From the NCBI GenBank assembly GCA_963781595.1, contig CAWAGG010000006.1:744001-808000 (forward strand): a stretch of 64,000 nucleotides of DNA, given 5' to 3'. How positions within the stretch are numbered: the first letter of the stretch is position 1; each line of letters opens with the position of its first letter. The stretch comes from JBEDUK01 sp963781595. GTDB taxonomy: Bacteria > Actinomycetota > UBA4738. The position numbers and the translations under genes are program-made. Of this stretch, positions 34,498 to 42,385 are shown piece by piece. The notes under the pieces are model-generated. The model saw only the letters and a program-made list of their open reading frames with translations, did not search any database and had not been told where the DNA came from.

Positions 34498-34844
34498 ACG
34501 CGACGCCGACGCAACCGACACCACCGCGGCCCGATCTGGGTCCGCACCCTCCGCGAGCCGATAGCCGCGCGCGGGCGGCGGTCCGCCGGCGCCGCCCGGC
34601 CGCACGGTCGCGCGTGATCGCGGCGGCGCTCAGCGTCGTGGCCTTCCTGGGCTTGGGGACGGGCATGGCGCTCCGGGCCGCGGCGACGGGTTCGACCACG
34701 CAGAGCTCCTCGTCTTCCGGCTCGTCGTCGACGTCGGACACGGGCTCTTCGGGCTCATCCAGTTCCTCCGGGTCGATCTGGGCCGCCCAACCGGCCGCAC
34801 CGTCGCAGGGTGGGACGGGCGCGATCCACAGCGGTGGAAGCTGA
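34494..34844 (+). CDS. Small Ser-rich single-span membrane protein
   Basis: 116 residues. A Pro- and Arg-rich N-terminus (cytoplasmic by the positive-inside rule) precedes one membrane helix, VIAAALSVVAFLGLGTGMAL (about 45-64). A long Ser/Gly/Thr-rich tail would then face outside (SSSSSGSSSTSD, ending GGTGAIHSGGS). Its ATG overlaps the stop of the kinase (ATGA), and its end overlaps the ApbE gene. Position between a kinase and ApbE suggests a part in a membrane redox system, but no FMN-binding domain or full flavinylation motif was found. Confidence 0.7.
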   Translation: MNATPTQPTPPRPDLGPHPPRADSRARAAVRRRRPAARSRVIAAALSVVAFLGLGTGMALRAAATGSTTQSSSSSGSSSTSDTGSSGSSSSSGSIWAAQPAAPSQGGTGAIHSGGS

Positions 34845-35793
34845 GGTCCGCTTCCGTGCGATGGGCACGGACGTCCACGTCGTCGTCGTCGGCGGACGCC
34901 CGGGCCTCGTCGAGGGGTCCGTCGGGTTCGTCGCCGACCTGGAACGCCGATGGAGCCGGTTCCAGCGGACGAGCGAGATCAGCCTGATGAACGACTGCGC
35001 GGGAAGCCCGGTGACGGTCTCCGGCGAGACGCTCGGTCTCGTGGAGCGCGCGCTCGAGGGGGCGCACGTCACCGACGGCCGGTACGACCCGACGGTCCTC
35101 GGTGCCGTGCTGCGCGCCGGGTACGACCGGAGCTTCGAGCTCATGCAGGAGGCGACCGCCGGGAGCGGCTCGACGCTAGCCTCCGGATGGGATCGCATCG
35201 CGATCGATCGAACCGCGTCGACCGTCACGCTGCCGGCGGGCGTCGGGTTCGACCCCGGCGGGATCGGCAAGGGGTACGCCGCCGACCTGCTCGTCGGCGA
35301 GCTCGTGGCGAACGGGGCTTCGGGAGCGTGCGCGAGCCTGGGTGGAGACCTCCGAGCGGAGGGCGAGGCGCCAGGCGCCGGACCGTGGACGATCGCGATC
35401 GACCATCCGCTCCGGGCAGAGCCGGCCGCGGTGATCGGTCTGGGTGCCGGAGCCGTCGCCACCAGCTCGCGAGCCCGAAGGACCTGGGGTGCGAAGGGTC
35501 ACGAACGCCATCACTTGATCGATCCGGCGACCGGGCAGCCGGCCGCGAGCGGCCTGCTCTCGGCGACCGCCGTGGCCGCGGAGGCCTGGCGGGCCGAGGT
35601 CCTCGCGAAGGCAGCCTTCATCCAAGGCTTCCCGCGCGGTCTCGAAGTTCTCACGTCGATCGGAGCCGCCGGTGTCGTCGTCGACGACGACGGCGCGGTA
35701 CACGAGAGCCTTGGCATGACGGCGTTCACGGGCCGAACCGCGTCCGTCGAAGCCGTCGCCGAACCCGCGAGCGCCGGAACGGGGCCGCGATGA
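34834..35793 (+). CDS. apbE: FAD:protein FMN transferase (ApbE)
   Basis: 319 residues. The ApbE signature GFDPGGIGKGYAADL near 143, an N-terminal FRAMGTDVHV, and LIDPATGQPA near 228 are typical. ApbE transfers FMN from FAD to Thr or Ser of partner proteins in or outside the membrane, making them redox-active. Start GTG 34834 gives the shortest overlap with the upstream gene; GTG 34810 is an alternative. Its TGA overlaps the ATG of the cytochrome gene. No FMN-binding acceptor of the usual kind lies in the operon, so the flavinylated partner is either the small upstream protein or encoded elsewhere. Signal peptide is absent. Confidence 0.92.
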   Translation: MEAEVRFRAMGTDVHVVVVGGRPGLVEGSVGFVADLERRWSRFQRTSEISLMNDCAGSPVTVSGETLGLVERALEGAHVTDGRYDPTVLGAVLRAGYDRSFELMQEATAGSGSTLASGWDRIAIDRTASTVTLPAGVGFDPGGIGKGYAADLLVGELVANGASGACASLGGDLRAEGEAPGAGPWTIAIDHPLRAEPAAVIGLGAGAVATSSRARRTWGAKGHERHHLIDPATGQPAASGLLSATAVAAEAWRAEVLAKAAFIQGFPRGLEVLTSIGAAGVVVDDDGAVHESLGMTAFTGRTASVEAVAEPASAGTGPR

Positions 35794-36425
35794 CGTCGCA
35801 GGTCCTCTGGTATTCCGCGCGAGCGGCCGGCATCGTCGCCTGGGCCCTGGCTACGGCCTCGGTCGTGTGGGGGCTCGCGCTCTCGACGCGAGCGCTGGGG
35901 AGCACGCCCCGGCCCGCGTGGCTCTTCGACCTGCATCGGTTCCTGGGCGCCATGGCGCTGATCTTCACCGGGGTCCACGTGGTCTCGGTGCTCTTCGACA
36001 CCTACGTCCACTTCGGCATCGTGAACGTCCTCGTGCCGTTCACCGGGAGCTGGCACCCGGTGGCCGTCGCGTGGGGGATCGTCGGCCTGTACGCGCTCCT
36101 GACCGTCGAGCTCACATCGCTGGCGCGGGCGCATCTCCCCAGGGTCCTCTGGCGACGGGCTCACTTCGCGAGCTTCGTGCTCTTCGTCGTCGCGACCGTG
36201 CATGCCCTGACGGCCGGATCGGACGCGAGATCGCGCGCGTTCGTGGTAGCGGTGATCGCCGCCTGCGCGATCGTCGGAGCCCTGACCGCCGTTCGGATCG
36301 CCGGCCGCCCCGCGAGCGTCGCACCTCGCGTCGCGGGGCCAGGCGGTCGTCGCCGCTCTCAGCCGCGACCCGACCCGATGGTGACGCCCGCCCGGGAGGG
36401 CGCCGCCGCTCGATCCGCCCGCTAG
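35790..36425 (+). CDS. Ferric-reductase-like transmembrane protein
   Basis: 211 residues with five or six helices. It has the heme-binding His pattern of ferric reductase-like domains: HRFLGAMALIFTGVHVV (two His, 13 residues apart, near 50 and 63), and RAHFASFVLFVVATVHAL (two His near 127 and 141). It starts in an ATGA overlap with apbE. Such b-type cytochromes move electrons across the membrane and are frequent partners of ApbE. The C-terminal tail is Arg/Pro-rich and probably cytoplasmic. The electron donor is unknown. Confidence 0.85.
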   Translation: MTSQVLWYSARAAGIVAWALATASVVWGLALSTRALGSTPRPAWLFDLHRFLGAMALIFTGVHVVSVLFDTYVHFGIVNVLVPFTGSWHPVAVAWGIVGLYALLTVELTSLARAHLPRVLWRRAHFASFVLFVVATVHALTAGSDARSRAFVVAVIAACAIVGALTAVRIAGRPASVAPRVAGPGGRRRSQPRPDPMVTPAREGAAARSAR

Positions 36426-36427
36426 CT

Positions 36428-36461
36428 GATCCGCACCGGACCGCCGCGGGCCGCGCGGATC
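36428..36461 (+). terminator. Hairpin after the ferric-reductase-like gene
   Basis: Arms GATCCGC (36428-36434) and GCGGATC (36455-36461) begin two bases after the stop codon and enclose a GC-rich loop. There is no T-run. It may end the two-component/ApbE transcript before the metal genes. Confidence 0.4.
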
Positions 36462-36616
36462 CACGAGGGTCGCGCGTGCCTGCGCGAACGATCGTCGCGG
36501 TCGGACATGGTCCCGTCGATGTCGTAGGGCCCGGGTACGCTCACCTGTGCTCCCCCTCCGGGCGGCGGCGGCGCGGGTTCGCCCGTGGCCGCCGGCGGCG
36601 GGTCTGGAGGTCGGTC

Positions 36617-37609
36617 TTGGATCCGAACGACCGGGCCGGCGGGCGCCTTGAGGCGTCCCGCGGGCCCACGATCCTCCCCCTCGTGCTCCTCGCGGTGGGC
36701 ATCGCCGTCTTCCGCGACCCCTTAGGCGCGCTGTTCTCCGGTCCCGCGGCCGCGACCTGGGTGACCATCGTCGTGTCGGTCACGATCCAGGCGATCCCGT
36801 TCCTCGTGCTCGGGGTGGCGCTCTCCAGCGCGATCGCGGCGTTCGTCCCGCCCGGACGCCTCGCGGCGCTCGTGCCGCGCAGATCCAGCCTGGCGATCCC
36901 GGTCGGCGGGCTCGCCGGGTTCGCGCTGCCGGGCTGCGAGTGCAGTTCCGTGCTGGTGGCCGGCAGGCTGCGGTCGAACGGCGTGCCAGCGGCCGCGGCG
37001 ATCGCCTTCCTCCTGGCGGCGCCCGCGGTCAACCCCGTCGTGCTCGTTTCGACCGCCGTGGCCTTCCCGGGGCACCCGAGGATCGTCCTGGGTCGGCTGC
37101 TCGCGTCGTTCGCGACAGCGGTGATCGTGGGCGCGATCTGGGGCAGGTTCGGATCGGACGTCGTTCCCTTGCGTGGAACGAACGCGCCAGCGGGCGCAGC
37201 GCCCGTCGCCAGGCTGGCCGCGCTCCAGCGCACCTTCGTGGAGGACGTCCTGCACGCTGGCGGTTTCCTGGTCGTCGGGGCGATCGCCACCGGCACGCTC
37301 CAGGTCATGGGGGGCAGGAGCGGGGTCCGCCCTCCGGCGTCCTCCGGCTTCGCTGGGGTCGTCACGTTGGCAGTGCTGGCGGTCGTGCTGTGCGTCTGCT
37401 CCGAGGCCGATGCGTTCGTCGCCGCGAGCCTCACGGCGTTCTCGACGACGGCGCGATTGGCCTTCATGGTGGTCGGCCCCGTCGTCGACCTCAAGCTGAT
37501 CGCGCTCCACGCTTCGACGTTCGGACGGCGCTTCGCCGTCCGGTTCGTGCCGCTGGTGTTGGTGGTTGCCGTCGTCGTCTCGATGGCCGTGGGGAGGCTC
37601 CTGGCGTGA
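36617..37609 (+). CDS. YraQ/YcgR-type (DUF318) permease
   Basis: 330 residues with eight or so membrane helices. A conserved GFALPGCECSSVLVAGRLRSNG segment (about 94-114) and LLAAPAVNPVVLVSTAVAF near 136 mark the DUF318/YraQ permease family. In Bacillus subtilis the pair of this permease and a TIGR03943 protein is regulated by Zur, so zinc-linked function is likely here, next to a zinc-type importer. The start TTG at 36617 is supported by GGAGG with 6-nt spacing; no better start lies between the hairpin and this site. Its stop overlaps the next gene (GTGA). Confidence 0.85.
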   Translation: MDPNDRAGGRLEASRGPTILPLVLLAVGIAVFRDPLGALFSGPAAATWVTIVVSVTIQAIPFLVLGVALSSAIAAFVPPGRLAALVPRRSSLAIPVGGLAGFALPGCECSSVLVAGRLRSNGVPAAAAIAFLLAAPAVNPVVLVSTAVAFPGHPRIVLGRLLASFATAVIVGAIWGRFGSDVVPLRGTNAPAGAAPVARLAALQRTFVEDVLHAGGFLVVGAIATGTLQVMGGRSGVRPPASSGFAGVVTLAVLAVVLCVCSEADAFVAASLTAFSTTARLAFMVVGPVVDLKLIALHASTFGRRFAVRFVPLVLVVAVVVSMAVGRLLA

Positions 37610-38367
37610 GCGACGAGGTCGCGGCCGGGTTCGTCACCGTGCTGGGCGCGCTGCTGCTGAAGCTGGTGCTGACCGGTCGCTTCGTCGACTACGTGCGGCC
37701 CCGCATGGGTCCCATGCTGCTCGGCGCCGCCGCCGTGCTGCTCTGCGCCGCAGCCGCCGCGTTCGTCCGGCTGATCGCCGGATCGGGCAGGAGTGGTTCG
37801 GCACATGCTTCCGATGGCGAGGACGCGTATCACGTGGCGGGTCGCGCTGGCCTGTTCCTGGCGATCCCGCTCGTGCTGATCGCCGTCGTGCCGCCGGCCC
37901 CGCTCGGGGCGTTCGCCGCCGGTCTCGGGGCGAACGCCGGCCGAGCGCCGCCCCGGTCCTCTTTCTTCCCGGCGCTCCCACGGGCCGACGGCGGCGCCGT
38001 CACGCTCAGCATGTCCGACTTCGTCTCGCGCGCGATCTACGATCCGGACGCATCGCTGCGGGGAGTGACCGTCCGGCTGATTGGCTTCGCCGCACCCGAC
38101 CGAGCTCATGGGACGGACGGCGCCTTCGACCTGGTGCGCTTCGCGATGACCTGCTGCGCGGCCGACGCGATCGCGCTACGCGTGCGGATCCTCGGCGCCC
38201 GCGGACCGACGCCTGCGGCGAACGCCTGGATCGAGGTCCTCGGGACCTGGCGGCTGGCTCCGGCCCGACCGCCTGGTGCGTTCGACCCGACGGTGCTCCC
38301 GGAGCTGGACGTGACCTCGATGCGGTCGATCCCACAGCCGGCCGATCCGTACGACGCGAGCGTCTGA
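37606..38367 (+). CDS. TIGR03943-family protein (YcgQ-like)
   Basis: 253 residues. Two or three N-terminal helices (about 5-25, 35-58, 78-100), then an extracytoplasmic domain with LIGFAAPDRA, FDLVRFAMTCCAADA (Cys pair near 183) and WIEVLGTWRL. These fit the TIGR03943 family, found beside YraQ-type permeases and often under Zur control. It begins with a GTGA overlap with the permease gene, so the pair acts together. Transport or delivery of a metal is plausible but unproven. It converges on the Fur-family gene. Confidence 0.85.
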   Translation: MSDEVAAGFVTVLGALLLKLVLTGRFVDYVRPRMGPMLLGAAAVLLCAAAAAFVRLIAGSGRSGSAHASDGEDAYHVAGRAGLFLAIPLVLIAVVPPAPLGAFAAGLGANAGRAPPRSSFFPALPRADGGAVTLSMSDFVSRAIYDPDASLRGVTVRLIGFAAPDRAHGTDGAFDLVRFAMTCCAADAIALRVRILGARGPTPAANAWIEVLGTWRLAPARPPGAFDPTVLPELDVTSMRSIPQPADPYDASV

Positions 38368-38413
38368 CCGCTGCGGCTCGACCAGGCGAGGACCGGATCC
38401 AGAAGGGGCGAGC

Positions 38414-38887
38414 TCAGGGCCGACCGTTCGTCGCGGAGCGGGCCACCGCTTCGGCGGCGCACGCGGGGCAGAGTCCGACGACGTCCAGGCGGTGGGTTCG
38501 AACACGGAACCCGCGTTCCTCGGAGATGCTCGCCAGCTCGGCGTCGACCGAGCGCTCGAGGCGCGCCGGGACCTCGAAGTCCTCCACCCGCCCGCAGGAC
38601 TCGCACATCAGGTGGTGGTGGTGCTCCGTGAGGTCCTCCGCCAGCTCGTATCGAGCGAACTCCTCGTCGGTGACGACCCGGCGGATCACGCCGGCCTGTT
38701 CGAGCACCGCGAGGTTGCGGTAGGCGGAGCTCTGCACCAGGTCCGGGTCGGCGGCGAGGATCTCGCCGATCGTCATGGGGTTGCGCGCCCGCGTCATCAC
38801 CGCGACGAGCGCGCGTCGCTTCGGCGTCAGGCGCTGCCCCAGCGATCGGAGCCGGCTCGCGAGCTCTTGATCGACGTCCGTGGCCAC
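38414..38887 (-). CDS. zur: Fur-family metalloregulator (Zur-like)
   Basis: 157 residues. A winged helix (about 10-80, RLTPKRRALVAVM and SSAYRNLAVLEQAGVIRRV) is followed by a metal-binding dimerisation domain with HHHHLMCESCG near 97-107 and CPAC near 142, the structural-zinc CxxC pairs of Fur/Zur. Fur-family proteins repress metal uptake genes when metal is bound. It is the last gene of the importer operon, 65 bp after the second permease. That location and the CDF and YraQ neighbours favour Zur over iron Fur. The start GTG 38887 has a poor ribosome site. Confidence 0.85.
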   Translation of the reverse strand: MATDVDQELASRLRSLGQRLTPKRRALVAVMTRARNPMTIGEILAADPDLVQSSAYRNLAVLEQAGVIRRVVTDEEFARYELAEDLTEHHHHLMCESCGRVEDFEVPARLERSVDAELASISEERGFRVRTHRLDVVGLCPACAAEAVARSATNGRP

Positions 38888-38952
38888 GGCGCCCGAGCTT
38901 AGCAAGGCGTCCGAACCCGCCTGCGACGGATCTCCGGACCGGTTCCAGCGGC

Positions 38953-39789
38953 TCACGCGTGGCTCCGGTGAGGAGCGACCACCGCGACCACCGCGTACGT
39001 CGCCACGATCGCGCCGGCGACCGACGCCCCGGCCGCCGTGCCCGTGTAGAACGACAGGTAGAGGCCGACCAGTCCGGCGAGGATCCCGAGGCCGGACGCG
39101 ACGGCCATCATCGTGGGGACCCGCCGCGTGATGAGCCGCGCGGTCGCGGCCGGTCCGATCAGGACCGCGGGCGCGAGCAACGTGCCGACCCCAAGCGCCG
39201 CAACGACGACGGCCAGCCCGAGCAGGGTCAGCACGGCGGCGTCGGCCAGCCCGGGCCGCCCCCCCATCGCACGCGCGTGGTCGCGGTCGAAGCCGACGGT
39301 CAGCAGCTGCCCATGGAGCGCCCACACCGCGACGCAGATCGCCACCGTGAGCCCGGCGGCCAGTGCCAGGTCGGCCGGGGAGACCGCCAGGATGTCGCCG
39401 AACAGCAGCGCCTCGATCCCCGGCGGCGAGGACGGCGACAGTGCCAGCAGGACGCCGAAGCCGAACAGCGTCGAAACGACGATCGCGATCGAGGTGTCCC
39501 GGCCGATCTTCGGGGTTCGTCCCACGGCAGCGATCGCGACGGCCGCGACCAATACGCCCGCCAGACCGCCGACGACCAGGAGGCCGCCGGTGAGCGTGGC
39601 CGCGACGAGCCCCGGGAACATCGCATGCGAGAGGGATTCGGCCCCGTATGACAGGCCGAACAGCACCACCCAGCAGCCGAGCGTGCCACCGACCACCGCC
39701 AGGAGCACCAGCTCGACGAGCGCGCGGCGGAGGAACCCCTCGTCCCACGGACCGACGACCCAATGGACGGCGCCGGCGAGCTCGCTCAC
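38953..39789 (-). CDS. znuB: Metal ABC transporter permease (ZnuB-like)
   Basis: 278 residues with about eight helices of the ABC-3 family. GLSYGAESLSHAMFPG near 45-60 is the family's coupling/pore motif, and SSPPGIEALLFGDILAVSP near 120 follows. It forms part of a zinc or manganese importer with the ATPase gene just upstream, which overlaps it by GTGA at 39786-39789. The operon also encodes a second permease fused to the binding protein, so the importer may be a heterodimer of two permeases. The C-terminus ends PHRSHA. Confidence 0.9.
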   Translation of the reverse strand: MSELAGAVHWVVGPWDEGFLRRALVELVLLAVVGGTLGCWVVLFGLSYGAESLSHAMFPGLVAATLTGGLLVVGGLAGVLVAAVAIAAVGRTPKIGRDTSIAIVVSTLFGFGVLLALSPSSPPGIEALLFGDILAVSPADLALAAGLTVAICVAVWALHGQLLTVGFDRDHARAMGGRPGLADAAVLTLLGLAVVVAALGVGTLLAPAVLIGPAATARLITRRVPTMMAVASGLGILAGLVGLYLSFYTGTAAGASVAGAIVATYAVVAVVAPHRSHA

Positions 39790-40493
39790 TCCTCGTGTCC
39801 TTGGTGCGAGAGCACGACGAACGCCCCGGGGTACGTCGCACTGAGGACTTCCGTGGTCAGCGTCGTCCCCGGCGGCCCGAACGCGATCTGGCGATGGTTC
39901 AGGCAGAGGACGCGTTCCCAGTCCCGCGCCTGTTCGATCTCGTGCGTCGCGATCAGCATCGCGATCCGTTCCTTCGCCAGGCGATCGAACAGTTCCATCA
40001 ACAGATCGACGCTGGGCTGATCGACCCCGGTGAACGGCTCGTCCAGCAGGAGGATCCGCGCGTCCTGCACGAGCGCTCGCGCCACCAGCACGCGCTGCTG
40101 CTGTCCGCCGGAGAGTTCGCCGAACGACCGCCCGGCCAGGTCCGCGAGCCCGACCTGGTCGAGCGCGGCGACAGCTTGCTTGCGCTCGGCGCGGCCGGGG
40201 CGCCGCCACCACGGCAGCCGGGAGAGGGTCCCCATCAGCGCGACGTCAAGCGCGGAGACCGGGTAGTCGAGCCGGGAGCGCTGCGTCTGCGGGACCACGC
40301 CGCACCGCGCGCGCACCTCGATCGTGCCGTGGAGCGGCGACAGCTCGCCGAGGATCGCCCGGAATAGCGTGGTCTTGCCGCCGCCGTTCGGACCGATCAC
40401 GCCGACGCGCTGGCCGGGTTCGACGTCGAACGTCACGCCCTCGATCGCGGGCGCGCTCCCGTAGCCGACGGCCAGCTCGTCGGCCACGATCAC
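39786..40493 (-). CDS. znuC: Metal ABC transporter ATP-binding protein (ZnuC-like)
   Basis: 235 residues, complete ABC ATPase: Walker A GPNGGGKTT at 34-42, Q loop VPQTQR, signature LSGGQQQR near 128, Walker B ILLLDEP near 150 and the switch His in ATHE. The RLDYPVSALDVALMG stretch is typical of the zinc/manganese (MZT) branch. It powers import of the metal with the fused permease upstream and the second permease downstream. GTG 40493 is 41 bp downstream of the fusion gene's stop. Confidence 0.93.
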   Translation of the reverse strand: MIVADELAVGYGSAPAIEGVTFDVEPGQRVGVIGPNGGGKTTLFRAILGELSPLHGTIEVRARCGVVPQTQRSRLDYPVSALDVALMGTLSRLPWWRRPGRAERKQAVAALDQVGLADLAGRSFGELSGGQQQRVLVARALVQDARILLLDEPFTGVDQPSVDLLMELFDRLAKERIAMLIATHEIEQARDWERVLCLNHRQIAFGPPGTTLTTEVLSATYPGAFVVLSHQGHEE

Positions 40494-40534
40494 GGACTCC
40501 GGCGACGTCGCCGCCCGGTTCGCCGGCGCGGTCG

Positions 40535-42319
40535 TCAGGCGATCCCCTCGACGCTGCAGGCCTCGGTCCCTCCAGTGAACCCCTTGACCATGGCGTCGGC
40601 GTTCGCGACCTCCATCGTCAGGTACGTCGCGCCCGGCGAGCCCGCCGGGCCGAGCGTGTCCCCGTAGAGCGTGTACGCCGCCGACGCCCCGGTCGCCGCG
40701 GCGATGCTCTGCACGAGCTTCGGGTTCAATGAGCTCTCCGGGAACACGGCCCTGACGTGCTCCTTCTTGATCAGCGCGATCAGCTTCGCCAGGTCACGCG
40801 CCGAGGATTCGCCCTGCGTCGTCTGCGACGGGATCACGGCGCCGATCACCTGGATGCCGTAGCGGCCGGCGAAGTAATTGAACGCGTCGTGATCCGTCAC
40901 GAGCTTGCGTTCGTCCTGCGGGACCCTCGCGAAACACGCGGCGATACCAGCGTCCATCGCGTGCAGCTTCGACAGGTACGCCGCGGCGTTCGCGTCGTAG
41001 GTCGCCTTCCCGTCCGGGTCGTCTCGAACCAGCGCGTCACGGATCCGTCCGACCGCGGCCTCGGCGTTGGTCGGGTCGTGCCACCAGTGCGGGTCGAACC
41101 TCGACGCCTCCGGGCCGCTCGTCTCGCCGGGGACGTCCACCGGCAGGCCGTCGCCGAGCACGACGACCGTCGGGTCACCCCCGGCGTTCTCGATCACCTT
41201 GGCCATCCACGCGTCGAGGTTGTCGCCGTTCTCGAAGACGATCGCCGCGCCCGCGACCGCTTCGACGTCCTTCGGTCGCGGCTCGTAGTCATGGGGGTCG
41301 GTGTTCGGCTGCAGGATCTGGTGCACGATGACCCGGTCGCCGGCGATGGTGCGGACCCAGTCGCCGATCTGCGTCGTGGTCGCCACGACGGTGGGTTGCT
41401 CCGTACCGGTCCCCGACGTCCCCCCGCCCGAGCAGGCGGCGGCGAGCGGGAACAGGAGCAGCGCCGCCGCGACCACCGCGGCGCGCCGTTTCACACCGCC
41501 GACCGGACGGACCCGACGCGCCAGCGCCCACCGCAGGCCCGTCGAGAGCACGAACACCCCACCCGCCAGCGTCGCGATCGTGGCCCCGGGCGGCGTGTTC
41601 GTCTCCACGGACAGCCAGAGCCCCGCGATGCCCTCCAGGGCGAGGAGCGCGACGGTCGCGACCTGCCAGGTACGCAGCCGATCGCTCCAGGGGCGCGCCG
41701 TCGCCGCCGGGACCACGAACAGGGCGGTCGCCAGCAGCGCCCCCGCCGTCGCCAGCGCCGCGGTCACCGAGAGCGCGATCAGGACCAGGAGCGCGCCCTC
41801 CGAGAGCCGCGAACGGATCCCGAGCGACGCGGACCCCGCCGCGTCGAACCCCACCGCGAGCCAGCGGCGACCGAGCGTCGCGGTACCGAACAGCGCCAGG
41901 ATGCTCGCCAGCGCCGACAGGATCAGGTCCCTCGTCCCGATCGCGAGGAGGCTGCCGAACAACAGGGTCTCGATGCTCGAACCCGAATGGAACACGTCGC
42001 TCGCGAGGATCACGCCGATCACGAGCGCACCGACGAGCGCGAGCGCGGTCATGCTGTCGTAGCGTTCCTGGCCCCGCCGGCTCAGGCGGTCCAGCGCGCC
42101 GGCGAAGAGCAGCGCCGCACCGAACGCGCCGAGCGCGGGGGAGAAGCCGAGGCCGTCCGCCAGCACGAGCCCTGGGAACGCGGCCGTCCCGACCGCGTGG
42201 GAGTAGAAGGCGAGCCCCCGCAGGACGATCCAGGTTCCGAGGATCCCGACCCCGACCGACAGCAGCAGGATCTCGAGGATCCCTCGTTGGACGAAGAACA
42301 GGCCGAAGGGTTCGAACAT
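40535..42319 (-). CDS. Fused metal ABC permease and substrate-binding protein
   Basis: 594 residues in one unbroken frame. Residues about 1-275 form an ABC-3 family permease (GILGTWIVLRGLAFYSHAVG near 30-49, SIETLLFGSLLA near 120). Residues about 280-594 are a ZnuA/TroA-type binding protein: a membrane segment ending in a lipobox-like LAAAC (Cys296), PNTDPHDYEPRP near 343 with a metal His, FDPHWWHDP near 403, and TDHDAFNYF near 470. Normally these are two proteins. The fusion would tether the receptor to its channel. ATG 42319 was chosen because family homology starts at MFEPFG; ATG 42334 and TTG 42358 lie in or beyond the operator. No stop or ribosome site was seen between the parts. Confidence 0.88.
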   Translation of the reverse strand: MFEPFGLFFVQRGILEILLLSVGVGILGTWIVLRGLAFYSHAVGTAAFPGLVLADGLGFSPALGAFGAALLFAGALDRLSRRGQERYDSMTALALVGALVIGVILASDVFHSGSSIETLLFGSLLAIGTRDLILSALASILALFGTATLGRRWLAVGFDAAGSASLGIRSRLSEGALLVLIALSVTAALATAGALLATALFVVPAATARPWSDRLRTWQVATVALLALEGIAGLWLSVETNTPPGATIATLAGGVFVLSTGLRWALARRVRPVGGVKRRAAVVAAALLLFPLAAACSGGGTSGTGTEQPTVVATTTQIGDWVRTIAGDRVIVHQILQPNTDPHDYEPRPKDVEAVAGAAIVFENGDNLDAWMAKVIENAGGDPTVVVLGDGLPVDVPGETSGPEASRFDPHWWHDPTNAEAAVGRIRDALVRDDPDGKATYDANAAAYLSKLHAMDAGIAACFARVPQDERKLVTDHDAFNYFAGRYGIQVIGAVIPSQTTQGESSARDLAKLIALIKKEHVRAVFPESSLNPKLVQSIAAATGASAAYTLYGDTLGPAGSPGATYLTMEVANADAMVKGFTGGTEACSVEGIA

Positions 42320-42332
42320 CGCGGCCGTAACC

Positions 42333-42355
42333 ATAACGAGAGTCGTTCTCGTTAT
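42333..42355 (-). promoter_or_regulatory. 23-bp perfect palindrome, probable Fur/Zur operator
   Basis: The arms ATAACGAGA (42333-42341) and TCTCGTTAT (42347-42355) are perfect inverted repeats around GTCGT. It is AT-rich compared with its surroundings and lies 14 bp upstream of the ATG at 42319, at the head of the importer operon that ends in a Fur-family gene. A TATTGAT element overlaps its upstream edge. The fit to known Zur boxes is by symmetry and position. Confidence 0.65.
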
Positions 42356-42385
42356 CAATACCGGAACGGAAGCGTCCGAGAGCGG

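Noticed and set aside
34494..34844. GGTGAIHS near the end of the small membrane protein as a flavinylation site
   Set aside because: ApbE targets normally carry SGAT/TGAT-type sites with a Thr or Ser acceptor at the end; here Ile takes that place and the domain around it is missing.
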